A stretch of DNA of 64,000 nucleotides, from positions 11,567,899 to 11,631,898 of the forward strand of contig NC_035169.2 of the NCBI RefSeq assembly GCF_001659605.2. The letters are read 5' to 3'. This document shows positions 1-11,176 of the stretch, one piece after another. The stretch is from Manihot esculenta (lineage: Eukaryota > Streptophyta > Magnoliopsida > Malpighiales > Euphorbiaceae). The translations under genes and the position numbers were made by a program. The notes beneath the pieces were generated by a model. The model saw only the letters and a list, made by a program, of their open reading frames with translations, ran no database searches and had not been told where the DNA came from. The stretch's first letter is position 1. Every line of letters begins with the position of its first letter.

Positions 1-1700
1 TCAATAATTTTACAACTACAGATAGTGGTAAAGGATCGAATCCACAGAGAATTGAATACTTATCTATTTTTCCCGACAATATCAAGAGAATCAACTGAAA
101 GCACAACTGAAAGCAAGTAACTGAAAACCAGAATAAAAGTAAAGCGCAATAAAGTAAAAGAGGGGTTTTGAGATTGATTTGATTAAACTAATTATGGACA
201 GCAATTAAATCAGCAAGTAATAATAAAATAAAAGAGGAAATCAATATGAAAAGGTCTAGTTGAAGATATGGATCCACCTTGGTTGTTTGGATTGATCATT
301 GAAACTTATGTTCTATTGATTGGTTCAATAGATTAGTTATGGAGGTGGAAACGCTTCTCACCACCATGTCTCTCCTTATGATTAAATCAATCAGGGAACA
401 TCCTCTAATTAATTACTAATTAACAAATTGCCAAGGAACGTTCTTGGGCATTAGGCATCAAAACAATTGTCAATTGCATGAAGAAATAGAGAGATCCAAT
501 CCTAGCTACTCCAAACGCATGAAGATGGTGCTAGATCATACAATTCTTTAGTTTTTACACCAAGTGTTCTTAGGTCAGAATATTTTCAGCAATTACGAAC
601 TAAAAAATATCCCAACTAACAATCAATTAACTTTGCAATCAAGAATCAAGTGGCCAATTTGATCAAAATAACAAAGCAATCTGAGATTCAAGCACACAAT
701 TGTATGAATATTGAACTAATCAAAGACAAATAGTTTATGTTCAGATCTCACAATCCATAAAACAACCTTAGTTTCAACCAATCTTCAACTAGAATTAAGG
801 GTTTCAGCCACTCATGACTGAACCAAAATAGAAAATTAAAGAAAAGAAGAGGAAAGAAGAACCGAAATTGAGAGGCGAAGCCCTTGGAGGGCCGGCTGCC
901 CTTGCTTGGCCGAATTAGGAGAGTTGTCAATCTGCCCTTCTTGTCTTCTTAAAGCCTTTAAATATGTCTTGAGAGGCTGCCTAGGGTTCCTTGGCTGTCC
1001 ATGCATCTTTTAGAGGCTGCCCAAAGTGCCCTTGGTCCAATATGTGCCTTCTATGTGCATGTGTGAAGGGAAAAACGTGGAGCATGTATCAAATTGCAAG
1101 GGATGGGCTCTTTGGTCTTTTAATTGGTACCCAAGGTCTTCAAGATGCTGCCCAAGTGTGTTCAAGTTGCTGCCCAAGGTGCCTCTTCACATCCCTTGCC
1201 GCCCATTCACAATTAAGGAAGGTGGAGCCTCCTTTTGCAATCTTGAGTTTTGAATGTGCAAGGCATGAAGTGGGAAACATGTGATCTTTGGATTTGGCTT
1301 CCTTAGTAAGTTGGATCTTGAAATCCAAAATCTGAATATGAATCTTGGAGATTTGAATTTCAAAATACTTTCCTTATTTGGCTCTTCATATAAGGTAGCT
1401 TGAGATATGGCTTCTTGAATAAGGAAAGGGCTACTTGGAGATTTGAAATTTGAATTTCAAATTGCCTTGGCTGAATGTTCTTTCCATATTTACCACTTTC
1501 CTTATTTAGCTTGACTTGATTTCAACTTGGCAGGCTTGCTCTCCTTTGCTCCATTTAAGGCAGTTTTAAGGGGATTTTCTCCAAAGTGTCCTTTTTCACC
1601 ATTTTCTGCAAAACAATGCCAAGAGCACTAAATTAAGCAGAAATTATGTAAATAATCATCAATTATATCAATAGAAAATGGACTAAAATATGCTCTATCA
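1..1700 (-). repeat. TRG-A 3' LTR (cut by window edge)
   Basis: Aligns along its length with 4197-5915, with scattered substitutions and small indels. Position 1 corresponds to position 4197, so about 45 bp of the LTR end are missing. The element-sense start is at position 1700 (TGATAGAGC on the minus strand). The small reading frames at 991-1328 recur in the partner LTR and look non-coding. Confidence 0.85.
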
Positions 1701-1736
1701 AATACCCCCACACTTAATCTTTTACTTGTCCTCAAG
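1701..1736 (-). promoter_or_regulatory. TRG-A polypurine tract (plus-strand primer)
   Basis: On the minus strand a GAGGACAAG segment is followed by TAAGTGTGGGGGTATT immediately before the LTR start at 1700. This is the expected position and composition of the 3' polypurine tract that primes second-strand DNA synthesis. The matching tract in TRG-Z is 63185-63220. Confidence 0.8.
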
Positions 1737-2604
1737 CAAATAAACATAGTCAAACAAGCTTTCTTTGCTACTTGATCCTTATTTCCACTTAAGCTCTTAC
1801 TCTAGACACCTATTTTGAATCATTGCAGTGAAGAATATATGCATGAGGATTACTCACCTTCTGTCCTTGTCTCCCTTTACTTACCATGGCTAGGGTTTGT
1901 TTTATTCGAGAGAGAGATCATACATGCACATGTTATTTGTTCAGATAAGACTCTTTTTAGCTTTCGAATTGACTTGCCCTTACCTTGAAGTACTTTATTC
2001 AGTCTTTTGCACTTAGATCTTGCTTGAAAAAGTCACCACCTTTCGACGTGAAGGTACATATTGGTGATACCCACCCCCAGTTACTCAGTTGGTCACCTGT
2101 CCAAGTGGCTACTAGCTCTGTTCATAGTCTTTCAACCATTGGAACAGTTTTAAATTTGTGCTCATGAGGTCTTTGCCTTTGCTGAATTTTCTTTCTCTCA
2201 ATGATTTGGGCAAATCAACACCAATTGCTAAATCAAGTCAAGTTAAGTTCATTCACACAATTTTCAATTTATTCTCTTTAATGAGTGTCATCAATATATT
2301 TTTCACCATGGCAAACTCAAAGATTCAATTCAAAAGGCAATTCTCAAACATGAATATAACTCACTGCAATTGATTCAACATAAGTTTAAAGAGTTATCAC
2401 ATCAATGGGGTCATGGAAAGAAAAGCTCATCAATATAGTCTATCAGTTTGAGTGAACCAAATCGGAACACAAAAAGGAAGAAGACTGTGGTTGTGTGTAT
2501 TATTGAAAGCAAAATGAAAAGTTTGAAAAAAAAAAATCACACTGAAAATGAAAATAAAAATTCAAACTGAAAATCAAAGCAAAAATAAAAAATTCAGAAA
2601 TATG
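1737..2604 (-). other. TRG-A non-coding 3' internal spacer
   Basis: About 870 bp between the internal and terminal polypurine tracts. It aligns with TRG-Z 62327-63184, but neither copy holds a shared long reading frame. I see no pol remnant in it. Its conservation in two copies suggests a cis-acting or ballast role, not coding. Confidence 0.6.
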
Positions 2605-2638
2605 CACCCCCACACCTAAATCATGCATTGTCCTCAAT
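2605..2638 (-). promoter_or_regulatory. Second, internal polypurine-tract-like motif of TRG-A
   Basis: On the minus strand TTGAGGACAATGC is followed by TTAGGTGTGGGGGTG. This closely repeats the terminal tract, which has GAGGACAAG then AAGTGTGGGGGTATT. The same duplicate is present in TRG-Z at 62294-62326, ~0.9 kb before the LTR. Confidence 0.6.
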
Positions 2639-2650
2639 GTACAGGAAATA

Positions 2651-3963
2651 TTAAAATGCAAAAGAAACTGAGTACTCCCCTGGGTGTGGTATGCATGGTG
2701 CGATCCACTTGATCAAGGCTAAAGTAATTGGAGAAGGGAAAAGGGTCCCAACTGCATTGAGCAAAAAGTGTAGCACTCCTTTTGATTTGGTCATAGCCCA
2801 TCCTATTTTTTCCATGTACTCATGAAGCAACATGATCAGTTTCTCCTCCTTTAGATGAAGTGTGCCTCTGGCCCTTATGTTTGCATTTTTGAGATGATTG
2901 GGCAACATTTTGAACTCCAATTTATGTTTCTCTATGGCTAGCTGCAATTTAGTACTGAATTCAGGCAAAACAAATTCTACCTTATCCGGAGGTTTGGGAA
3001 GGCATTGATCCACATGCTCCTTTGGTTTGGGCTCTTGAACTTCCACTTGTTCCTTGTGAGCATGTGCTGTTTGCATTGGATGGCTGAAATGAGTTTCAGG
3101 CGATGGAAGCTGTGGTGAGAGGTTCGACGGCCGAAAGGTGGTGGAGTTCGGCGGCCGAAAGGTGGTGGTTTCAGTCTGCGCAAGGCTGATCTGAAGAGGT
3201 GCGATTGGCTCTCCTTTGTTCTGCGCATGTTTGCAGTCCACCTGTTGGATGTAACAGTCAGTTTCTTTAGTTATGGTTCTTTTTGGCTCTCTTCCCTGCA
3301 AAGATTATTGTTCAGAATATCATCTTTATTCATATAAAAAATATCTTTGCTCAAATAATCAATGACATCTAAATCAACAACAGGTTCTGTTTGACCAGTT
3401 TGTTTGGACAAACAGTTTTCTGGTTGTTTCTCTTTAGCAGCTTGTTCTTAAACTTGCGAACTTTCATCATCTTCCTCATCATCTTGAAACTCTTCCTCCC
3501 TTCTCAACATGTTTGCATTTTCTGCGGTGGCAATCTGCTGTTCGAGATTTTGTAAAGCACTTACTATGGACTCCATCATCTTTTCAAGGTGCTGGGTGGA
3601 ATTTGGAGGTGCTGGTTGGGCTTGATATCCTTGATAATCCTGGTAGTTGTTAGCCTCTGCATAACTGAAGTCTGGATAGTCTCCCCAGCCTGGATTGTAT
3701 GTGTTATAGTATGGATCATGTCTTGGCTGTTCATAGAATCCTCCACATGCATGTCTAGGTTGACTATTAAATCTTTCAAACGCATGCACTGGTTGGTCAT
3801 ACTGATAAAGTGTAGGACATTGATCAGTTGGGTGTCCCACATATCCACAGATCCTACATGGCCTTGGTGGCTGGGATGCTTGAACCTGTTGAACTAGTCC
3901 TATGGCAAATTCTTTCATAAAAGATGTTAGTAAAGAAAAATCAGATCTATTTACCTCATCCAT
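2651..3963 (-). pseudogene. TRG-A gag remnant, capsid-less, CCHC zinc knuckle
   Basis: The start ATG at 3963 lies just downstream of the leader dyads, and an in-frame TGA two codons upstream makes it the real start. Residues ~37-50 form a CX2CX4HX4C knuckle (CRICGYVGHPTDQC), followed by a Tyr/Pro/Gln-rich stretch and an acidic segment (EEEFQDDEEDDE). No capsid domain precedes the knuckle, unlike an ordinary Gypsy gag. The frame is broken by a TAA at 3448-3450 and by a 1-nt deletion near 3280, after which a second frame (3301-2651) continues the homology to TRG-Z. That second part has a charged C-terminal block (KEEKLIMLLHEYMEKIGW) of unknown function. It also contains two in-frame copies of the dyad motif (3123-3135, 3147-3159), read as FRPPN/FRPSN, which TRG-Z lacks. 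Confidence 0.75.
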
Positions 3964-4002
3964 GATTCAGATCTATGATGGTGACTGTGCCTTAGTGAGA
4001 TG

Positions 4003-4039
4003 TTCGGCGGCCGAATGAGGATGAGGTTCGGCGGCCGAA
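4003..4039. promoter_or_regulatory. Leader dyad pair of TRG-A (TTCGGCGGCCGAA x2)
   Basis: Two perfect copies at 4003-4015 and 4027-4039, start-to-start 24 bp, lie between the PBS and the gag start. The same pair at the same place and 24-bp period is in TRG-Z (60900-60936). The motif is identical to the dyad that fills the Gypsy LTRs in this window. Confidence 0.8.
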
Positions 4040-4128
4040 TGTGTTGCAGAAGGTGCTCCTGCGCAAAGGTGGTCTTCAAAATTTTTTTTTTTTTGGTCCT
4101 AAAAGAAAAACAAACAAGTTAAATCAAC

Positions 4129-4146
4129 TCCCCGCCAACGATGCCA
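4129..4146 (-). promoter_or_regulatory. TRG-A primer binding site, tRNA-Asp type
   Basis: The minus strand reads TGGCATCGTTGGCGGGGA a few bases inside the 5' LTR end. It matches the complement of the plant tRNA-Asp 3' end (TGGCGCCGTTGCCGGGGA, recalled from family knowledge) with three mismatches. This is the primer type known for Athila/Tat-like elements. Confidence 0.8.
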
Positions 4147-4151
4147 ATTTT

Positions 4152-5915
4152 TGACTCGCGATTGTCGAAGCCGGTCAAAAATAACATTTTCGGTTATCAA
4201 CAATTTTACAACTCCAGATAGTGGTAAAGGATCGAATCCACAGAGAATTGAATACTTATCTATTTTTCTCGACAAGATCAAGAGAATCAACTGAAAGCAC
4301 AACTGAAAGCAAGTAACTGAAAGCAGAATAAAAGTAAAGCGCAATAAAGTAAAAAGGGGGGTTTTGAGATTTATTTGATTAAACTAATTATGGACAGCAA
4401 TTAAATCAGCAAGTAATAATAAAATAAAAGAGAAAATCAATATGAGAAAGGTCTAGTTGAAGATATGGATCCACCTTGGTTGTTTGGATTGATCATTGAA
4501 ACTTATGTTCTCTTGATTGGTTCAATAGATTAGTTATGGAGGTGGAAAATGTTTCTCACCACCATGTCTCTCCTTATGATTAAATCAATTAGGGAACGTC
4601 CTCTAATCAATTACTAATTAAAAAATTGTCAAGGAACGTCCTTGGGCCTTAGGCCTCAAAACAATTGTCAATTGCATGAAGAAATAGAGAGATCCAATCC
4701 TAGCTACTCCAAATGCATGAAAATGGTGTTAGATCATACAATTCCTTGGTTTATACACCAAGTGTTCTTAGGTTAGAATATTTCCAGCAATTACGGACTA
4801 AAAAATATTCCAACTAACAATCAATTAACTTTGCAATCAAGAATCAAGTGGCCAATTTGATCAAAACAACAAAGCAATCTTAGATTCAAGCACACAATTG
4901 TATGAATATTGAACTAATCAAAGACAAATAGTTTATGTTCAGATCTCACAATCCATAAAACAACCTTAGTTTCAATCAATCTTCAACTAGAATTAAGGGT
5001 TTCAGCCACTCATAGCTGAACCAAAACAGAAAATTAAAGAAAAGAAGAGGAAAGAAGAACCGAAATTGAGAGGAAAAGCCCTTGGAGGGCCGGCTGCCCT
5101 TGCTTGGCCGAATTGGGAGAGCTGCTAATCTACCCTTCTTGTCTTCTTAGAGCCTTTAAATATGTCTTGAGAGGCTGCCTAGGGTTCCTTGGCTGTCCAT
5201 GCATCTTTTAGAGGCTGCCCAAAGTGCCTTTGGTCCAATATGTGCCTTCTATATGCATGTGTGAAGGGAAAAACGTGGAGCATGTATCAAATTGCAAGGG
5301 ATGGGCTCTTTGGTCTTTTAATTGCTGCCCAAGGTCTTCAAGATGCTGCCCAAGTGTGTTCAAGTTGCTGCCCAAGGTTCCTCTTCACATCCCCTTGCCG
5401 CCCATTCACAATTAAGGAAGGTGGAGCCTCCTTTTGCAAACTTGAGTTTTGAATGTGCAAGGCATAAAGTGGGAAACATGTGATCTTTGGATTTGGCTTC
5501 CTTAGTAAGTTGGATCTTGAAATCCAAAATCTGAATATGAATCTTGGAGATTTGAATTTCAAAATACATTCCTTATTTGGCTCTTCATATAAGGCAGCTT
5601 GAGATATGGCTTCTTAAATAAGGAAATGGCTACTTGGAGATTTGAAATTTGAATTTCAAATTGCCTTGGCTGAATGTTCTTTCCATATTTACCACTTTCC
5701 TTATTTAGAACTTTCCTTATTTAGCTTGACTTGATTCCAACTTGGCAGGCTTGCTCTCCTTTGCTCCATCTAAGGCAATTTTAAGGGAATTTTCTCCAAA
5801 GTGTCCTTTTTCACCATTTTCTGCAAAACAATGCCAAGAGCACTAAATTAAACAGAAATCATGTAAATAATCATCAATTATATCAATAGAAAATGGACTA
5901 AAATATGCTTTATCA
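4152..5915 (-). repeat. TRG-A 5' LTR (complete, 1764 bp)
   Basis: Starts (element sense) at 5915 with TGATA and ends at 4152 with GTCA, the usual TG...CA ends. The flank after 5915 is ATGAT, the candidate target duplication; its partner is outside the window. It aligns with 1-1700 and, more distantly, with TRG-Z LTRs. AT-rich, with no strong reading frame. Confidence 0.85.
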
Positions 5916-6353
5916 ATGATGATGCAGTATATTTGGAAAGTTAGTTTTTCCATTTTAGATAATGAGTTCCTTTTGCTCCTTTATGCCCTTTTAGAGGTCT
6001 AAGGGCTCTTTTATCTCCCTATTTATTTTTTTTTATTTTCTAAATTTTATTCTACTAGAGTAGTTCTGCTATCTTCAATATTCATATTAGTCTCTGTCAT
6101 GAGAACCTCTTTTCCTACCAAAACACTTTTGCCAAATCTATGAGGAGGAACACTTGCTTTTCGCGTATGAAAAAGAAGATCGAGGAAAACATATGGCTTT
6201 GAAAAATCTAGCTCACAAGCTCGATTGATTATGAAAAAGTCTCCAACATTGTTTAGCTAGTAAAATTTTTAAAGCTTAAAGAAGTACATGAATACTGCCA
6301 ACTAACTCACGATACTTTTCAAGAGTCATCATCGTCACTAGACTAGAAGTTAG
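5916..6353. other. Unassigned 438-bp segment between TRG-A and G1
   Basis: AT-rich sequence without dyads, LTR ends or a sustained reading frame. It is flanked by two minus-oriented retroelements and may be an older host or TE target sequence. I looked for LINE RT and LTR motifs and could not support any. Confidence 0.5.
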
Positions 6354-8235
6354 TGTAACGACCCGAAAACTGAATCGCTACCGGCGCTAGGGTTCAGATC
6401 GACTTAAGGTCGCCGGAACCCGTAGCAAGCCTACTATACATCCTGTGTACCTGATAAACATCTCATACATGATCACAAGACATAACAAAAACTTAAACTT
6501 TCAAGAACCAAGACTTGACCTGTGCATGCATCATAACTGAAAACATAAACCCATACTAGAGCCCTCATCAAATGATCCAGTATGGTCAACATCACATGCC
6601 TCAAACTTAGTTCAAACATAACTCATAATCAAAACTTTTACATAAAAAGATCATGAATAGGGATTACAAGGTTAAAACTAGGGCAAAGCACAATTCTAAA
6701 CCATTTAACAATACATGTCCACAACTATTCTATTACATTAGACTATACCAGAAACTATATTGTCTTTCCCGAGCTATCTCTGGTCCTGCACACCTGGGGT
6801 TAGGGGAAAGGGATAAGCTACAAGAGCCTAGTGAGTAGAACATAAAAACAGTTTAATAAACATATGCTCGAATGAAATGTGTCACAACACAAACAATTCA
6901 CATCAAGATAGACTTGTCACCAGTAACCCTCTACATAATTCAATATGTCCAGCCCTCGATGGAGCTCCTCAGAACTTTCGCTTAAACATAACATAACATA
7001 ACTTATCCAATGTGCCAGGGGCATAAAATGGGCATCTGTAACGACCCGAAAACCGGACCGCTACCGGCGCTAGGATCCAGATCGGCATAAGGCCGCCGGG
7101 ACCCGTAGCAAGCCTAACATACATCCTGTATACCTGTTAAATCCCATACATGATCAAACATATACAAAAAAATTTTGAACTTTCTCTTTCATTCACCAAG
7201 CTTAACCTGTGCATGCACAACTCATAACCATAAACATCAAACCCCACACTGGAGCCCTCAACAAATGCTTCAATAGGGTAACATAACATGCATAAAGCCT
7301 GGTTTACATAAACATTGACAAAACATTTTATAGATCATGTACAAAGGGATTAACCAACATACTAGGGTCAAGCACAACTCTATACCTCATTAAACATCAT
7401 TACATTACATTACTGTACTATACTTTACATTACATCATTTTCATGTCCACATCTAGCTATTACATAAATCATAACTTTACTCTTGATGACTTCCTGATCT
7501 AGCCCGTACCTGCAAACCTGGGGGTGATGGGAACAGAGTGAGCTACTAGAGCCCAGTGAGCAGAATAATAAAACATTACATTTAAAACTCATGCTTTCAT
7601 GGAATGCATCACATCACAAATAAATCACATCAAGGATGAACTTGTCACCATTTAGCCCTCTACACAATCTAATCATGCCAGGGGCGTAGTGCAGGCCACA
7701 CCTGGTCTTTCTCTTACTCATAACATATCATACATATCCAATCGTGCAAGGGGCGTAGTACAGGCCACACCCGGACTTTCTCTTACATAGTGCCAGGGGC
7801 GTAGTGCAAGCCACACCTGGACTTCCATATCATATCATCATCGTATCATGTCATAACATACGAGGGCTAATGGATCATTCAATGTTCATCCGCATCAACA
7901 TCATATTATGCAATGCAATATATTCGTGAATTATAATGCAAACAACCTAATATATCTCATGGCATTCGTGATGCATGAACATGCTCAAAACTGATTTAGT
8001 TACTTTGAATTATAAGAGTTATTCTACTCACCTCTGGCTAGCTCTGACAAGACACTGAAGCAGCTAACTCACTGCTGGGGTCCTCGGTTCCTTGGGTCCG
8101 AACCTACACAGGTGGACTCAAATGAGGGACCAAACATACAAGAACATGACTCTAAGATACTCCCCAAAAATCCCCTAAAACACCTTAAAACAATCATAGA
8201 AATCATGCAAAGGAAGGCTGAACAGGGCACTTTCA

Positions 8236-8475
8236 GCGGCAGGTTCGGCGGCCGAAAGTCCCTCCAGAGCCGAAAGTCATGCACCTTCGGCGGCACTTTC
8301 GGCGGCCGAAGGTTCCTTCCAGAGATGAAACTCATGCATGTTCGAAGGCACCTTCGACGGCCGAAACTCCCTTCCAGAGCCGAAAGTCCACTTTCGGGGG
8401 CAGGGTTCGGCAGCCAAAGGCTTGCCTCCACAGGCAGGTTCGCGGCCGAAAGTCCCTTCAGCTGCCGAACCTGAG
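8236..8475. repeat. Dyad array of the solo LTR
   Basis: At least eight TTCGGC or GCCGAA half-sites, several joined as TTCGGCGGCCGAA, in ~55-bp units with CTTCCAGAG linkers. It lies ~520-760 bp downstream of the predicted TATA box in LTR sense. Arg-rich frames here are by-products of the repeat. Confidence 0.8.
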
Positions 8476-8995
8476 TTCTTCCAAATGGCAGAACTCAGCC
8501 TCAACAATGCACAAATGCCTCCCAACATTCCAAACTCACATTCAACACTCCTAAAACATGCATACACACAAACATAAGCTCATAGGGGTCTCAAACTAGC
8601 CTAAACCCCAACCAAAACACATCAAACATACATATATAACATACATTGATCATAAACACAACATTAACCTAAAACTCAATATTAACCTAAACATGCATTT
8701 GTACCCCACAAATCTTCATAAAACTTGCTTAAAACATGAAATGAGCTAAGGATCTACTCTTACCTCTTGAAGACCGAGAGGGAAGGTGATCTAAACTTGG
8801 AGATGGGAGAAACCTAGCTCCTTGGGTCTCCAAGCTCCAAAACTTGCTCTAAGTTCACAAATCTTCAAAAACCAAGTTAGAACTCATTAAAACGTGAAAG
8901 ATTGGAGGAAAACCATCAAAAACGACCATGGGAGAGCATGGACTCACCGTTGGCCGAAAAGGGAGAAAAACTCGCCCGTTTCGGCCATGGGGCCC

Positions 8996-9089
8996 TTTTA
9001 TAGGGGCTGGCCAGACCACCTTCAGAAGCCTAAAGTGCCTCCAAAACTCATGCAAGTTCGGCGGCCGAGCATGAGGTTCGGCGCCCGAA
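8996..9089 (-). promoter_or_regulatory. LTR core promoter: dyad pair plus TATA
   Basis: Minus-strand TATAAAA at 8996-9002. The dyads TTCGGCGGCCGAG (9057-9069) and TTCGGCGCCCGAA (9077-9089) lie upstream, with 20-bp period. The gap from the inner dyad to TATA is 54 bp. The same geometry recurs in the other Gypsy LTRs. Confidence 0.75.
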
Positions 9090-9771
9090 CCTGAGCCACT
9101 TTCGGAAGCCTAACTTGCCTCCCCAAACTATCCCATGTTCGGCGGCCGAACTTGAGGTTTGGCGGCCGAACCTGGAAATGCCTCCATGGTCTTTTTCATG
9201 CAAAAATTCAGTTTCTTTCTTACTTAAAATCCTAAAATACATTAAAACATTTTATAAAAACATGATTTTACCCTTCTAGAGGTTTCCGACATTCGAGATT
9301 CCACCGGACGGTAGGAATTCCGATACCGGAGTCTAGCCGGGTATTACAGCCTCGACCTGGACTTTCTCTTACACATTGCCAGGGGCATAGAATGGGCCTC
9401 ACCTGGACTTTCGTACCGTATCATATCATATCATCTCGAAGGCTAGTGCGTCATCCAATATCCATCCACAACAATAGTAAAGTTATGCAATGTAGCATAT
9501 TCGTGAATTCTAATACAAACAACCTAATACATATACATGGCATTCATGATGCATGAGCATGCTTAAAACATTTGATTTCCTTAAATGATAATTTAGTTTA
9601 GTTCTACTCACCTTTGGCTGACGTTTTACTAACTCTGATGCAGCTAACTCACTGCAGGTCTCTACGGTCTCCCTGGTCCAATCCTACACAGATGGACTCA
9701 CATAAGTGACCAAACATAACTATAACAAGACTCTAAACAACTCCCCAAAACCCCTTTAAATATAACAAAAC

Positions 9772-9950
9772 ATGCACATAAAACAAGCAAAGGAAGGCTG
9801 GGCAGGGGACTTTCGGCGGCAGGTTCGGCAGCCGAAGGTCCACTACAGATCCGAAAGTCCCTTCTTTTGGAGGCAACTTAGGCGGCCAAAAGGCTGCCTC
9901 TGCCAGCAGGTTCGACTGCCGAAGCTTGCTTCAGCGGCCGAACCTGAGTT
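9772..9950. repeat. Dyad array remnant of G1 3' LTR
   Basis: Degenerate copies of TTCGGC/GCCGAA at about 9806-9945 in the transcribed portion of the outer G1 LTR. Several have lost CpGs, consistent with its age. The long frame across it is not a gene. Confidence 0.6.
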
Positions 9951-10734
9951 CTCTAGCAGGGAAGAACTCGATTCTGCCTCAAAACACTCAGCCACCAAAC
10001 TCTTCAATCCTCACATCCAACCACTCATATACGCTCATACATACCCAACATGCATAAGGGGTATAAAAACTAGCCTAAACCCCAACAAGCAACATCAAAG
10101 CAACACAAAAGAAAAAATTCATCAACAACCTAACCCAAAACTCAAAACTTTAGATCTCACCATATCATGTATCACTAACCCTTTACCCCTTCTTAAAACT
10201 TGTTTAAAACATAGAAAAAGAATGGATCTAGGCTTTCCTCTTGGAAATCTAAGGTGACAGCAACCCCAACGTGGAGATGAGGCAAAACGGTCTCCGGAGG
10301 TCTTCGAGGTTTAAAAACTTGATTCTAAGCTCAAATCTTCAAAAACAAGAGAAAACTCATGAATTTCTTAAGAGATTTGAAGTAAAAGCCACAAAAGCAC
10401 CAAAGGGTGGCAAGGACTCACCTCTGCTCAGAAATGGAGAGAAAAACTCTCTCATTTTCAGGCTGAAGGCCTCTTATAGGTTCGCTAGATAAGCCACCTT
10501 CGGGGGCCGAAGGAAGGTCCCGCAGTGCCACAAAGGAGCCCCTTCAGCGGCCGAACCTGGGGTTTTCCCTCAAACTCTTTTCTTCCCTTTTTTTTTGGCT
10601 TAAAACCTTAAAATCATTTTAAGAAAACTTTGTTTTACCCTTCTAGAGAGATTCCAGCTTTGAGATTCCGGGTTCCAATGGGGATTCCGTCGGAAGGTTG
10701 GAATTCCGACGCCGGAGTCTAGCCGGGTATTACA

Positions 10735-10771
10735 TTCTTTCCCCCTTAAGAATATTCATCCCCGAATGTTC
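10735..10771 (-). promoter_or_regulatory. G1 polypurine tract and conserved hairpin
   Basis: On the minus strand CTTAAGGGGGAAAGAA abuts the 3' LTR. Next to it is an inverted repeat with arms around GAACATTCG and a CCCC/GGGG-containing loop, here with one arm mutated. The same pair occurs in G3, G4 and G6. Confidence 0.75.
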
Positions 10772-10818
10772 AACAAGGCAAACATAAACATAAGAAACAT
10801 ATGAAAACATAAAACACT

Positions 10819-11176
10819 TTAAAAGAGATAGGGGTATTGCTTGATCATGAACTCCCGGGTCTCCCAGGTACACTCTTCCATGTTGTGATGATTCCAAAGG
10901 ACTTTCACCATGGCAATTTCCTTGTTTCTTAGCTTTCTAATCTGTGAGTCTATGATCTGAACTGGTTGCTCAACATAGGTGAGATCTCCTAGGATCTCCA
11001 CATCAGGTTCACTAAGAACCTTGCCCGGATCTGACACAAATTTCCGTAACATAGAAATATAGAAAACCGGATGGATCCTCTCCATCGAAGTAGGTAAATC
11101 TAACTTGTATGATACATTTCCAATCTTTTGTAAAATTTCAAAGGGTCCGATGTACCTTAGAGCTAGTTTACCTTTC
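10819..11176 (-). pseudogene. G1 integrase C-terminus and chromodomain
   Basis: An open frame at 11085-10819 encodes MERIHPVFYISMLRKF followed by a chromodomain-like end (LRNKEIAMVKVLWNHHN, then EECTWETREFM). The family uses this module to steer integration toward particular chromatin. Upstream bases to 11176 hold the GPY/F region (RYIGPFEI-like) of integrase, which continues at 13417 after the solo LTR inserted between them. It ends in a stop at 10819-10821, shortly before the hairpin and PPT. It is a fragment of a dead polyprotein. Confidence 0.8.

Larger units (their letters stand above)
1..5915 (-). mobile_element. TRG-A: non-autonomous LTR retroelement with gag remnant only
   Basis: Two ~1.7 kb direct repeats (1-1700 and 4152-5915) flank a 2.45 kb internal region that reads on the minus strand. 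Order in element direction: 5' LTR (4152-5915), PBS for tRNA-Asp (4129-4146), leader with a dyad pair, broken gag, non-coding spacer, polypurine tract (1701-1736), 3' LTR. LTRs begin TGATAGAGC and end in GTCA. There is no protease, RT, RNase H or integrase, so movement would need enzymes in trans. The plan resembles TR-GAG or LARD elements, and the Asp primer suggests the Athila/Tat side of Ty3/Gypsy (inference). The 3' LTR end, ~45 bp, lies outside the window. A second copy of the family, TRG-Z, starts at 36401. Confidence 0.85.
7037..9348 (-). mobile_element. Solo Gypsy LTR in the G1 LTR
   Basis: A complete 2312-bp LTR with TGTAACGACCCG and GGGTATTACA ends. It is flanked by GCATC (7032-7036) and GCCTC (9349-9353), a target duplication with one mismatch. 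No internal region remains, so it is a solo LTR from intra-element recombination. It carries all LTR modules: tandem CCAGG units (7678-7830), dyad array (8236-8475), splice donor (about 8765), TATA (8996-9002) and dyad pair (9057-9089). It belongs to the LTR type with CTACCGGCGCTAGG. Confidence 0.88.
6354..10734 (-). repeat. G1 3' LTR, split by a solo LTR
   Basis: Pieces 6354-7036 and 9354-10734, about 2.06 kb together. It begins TGTAACGACCCG on the plus strand and ends CCGGGTATTACA at 10734. The interruption falls within the tandem CCAGG...CCTGG unit region. TATA-like sequence is near 10471-10480 on the minus strand (CCTATAAGAG). The splice-donor position conserved in other LTRs is mutated here (GAAAG in place of GTAAG near 10236). 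Dyad remnants are at 9806-9945 and 10497-10553. Confidence 0.8.

Noticed and set aside
991..1284. Cys-rich small protein frames in TRG-A LTR (also 5189-5452)
   Set aside because: Non-coding LTR; frames differ in stops between the two LTRs and have no start or domain support.
8236..8475. CRISPR-like look of regularly spaced repeats
   Set aside because: Plant LTR context, spacers are themselves repeats, no cas genes, and the same array is in every LTR.
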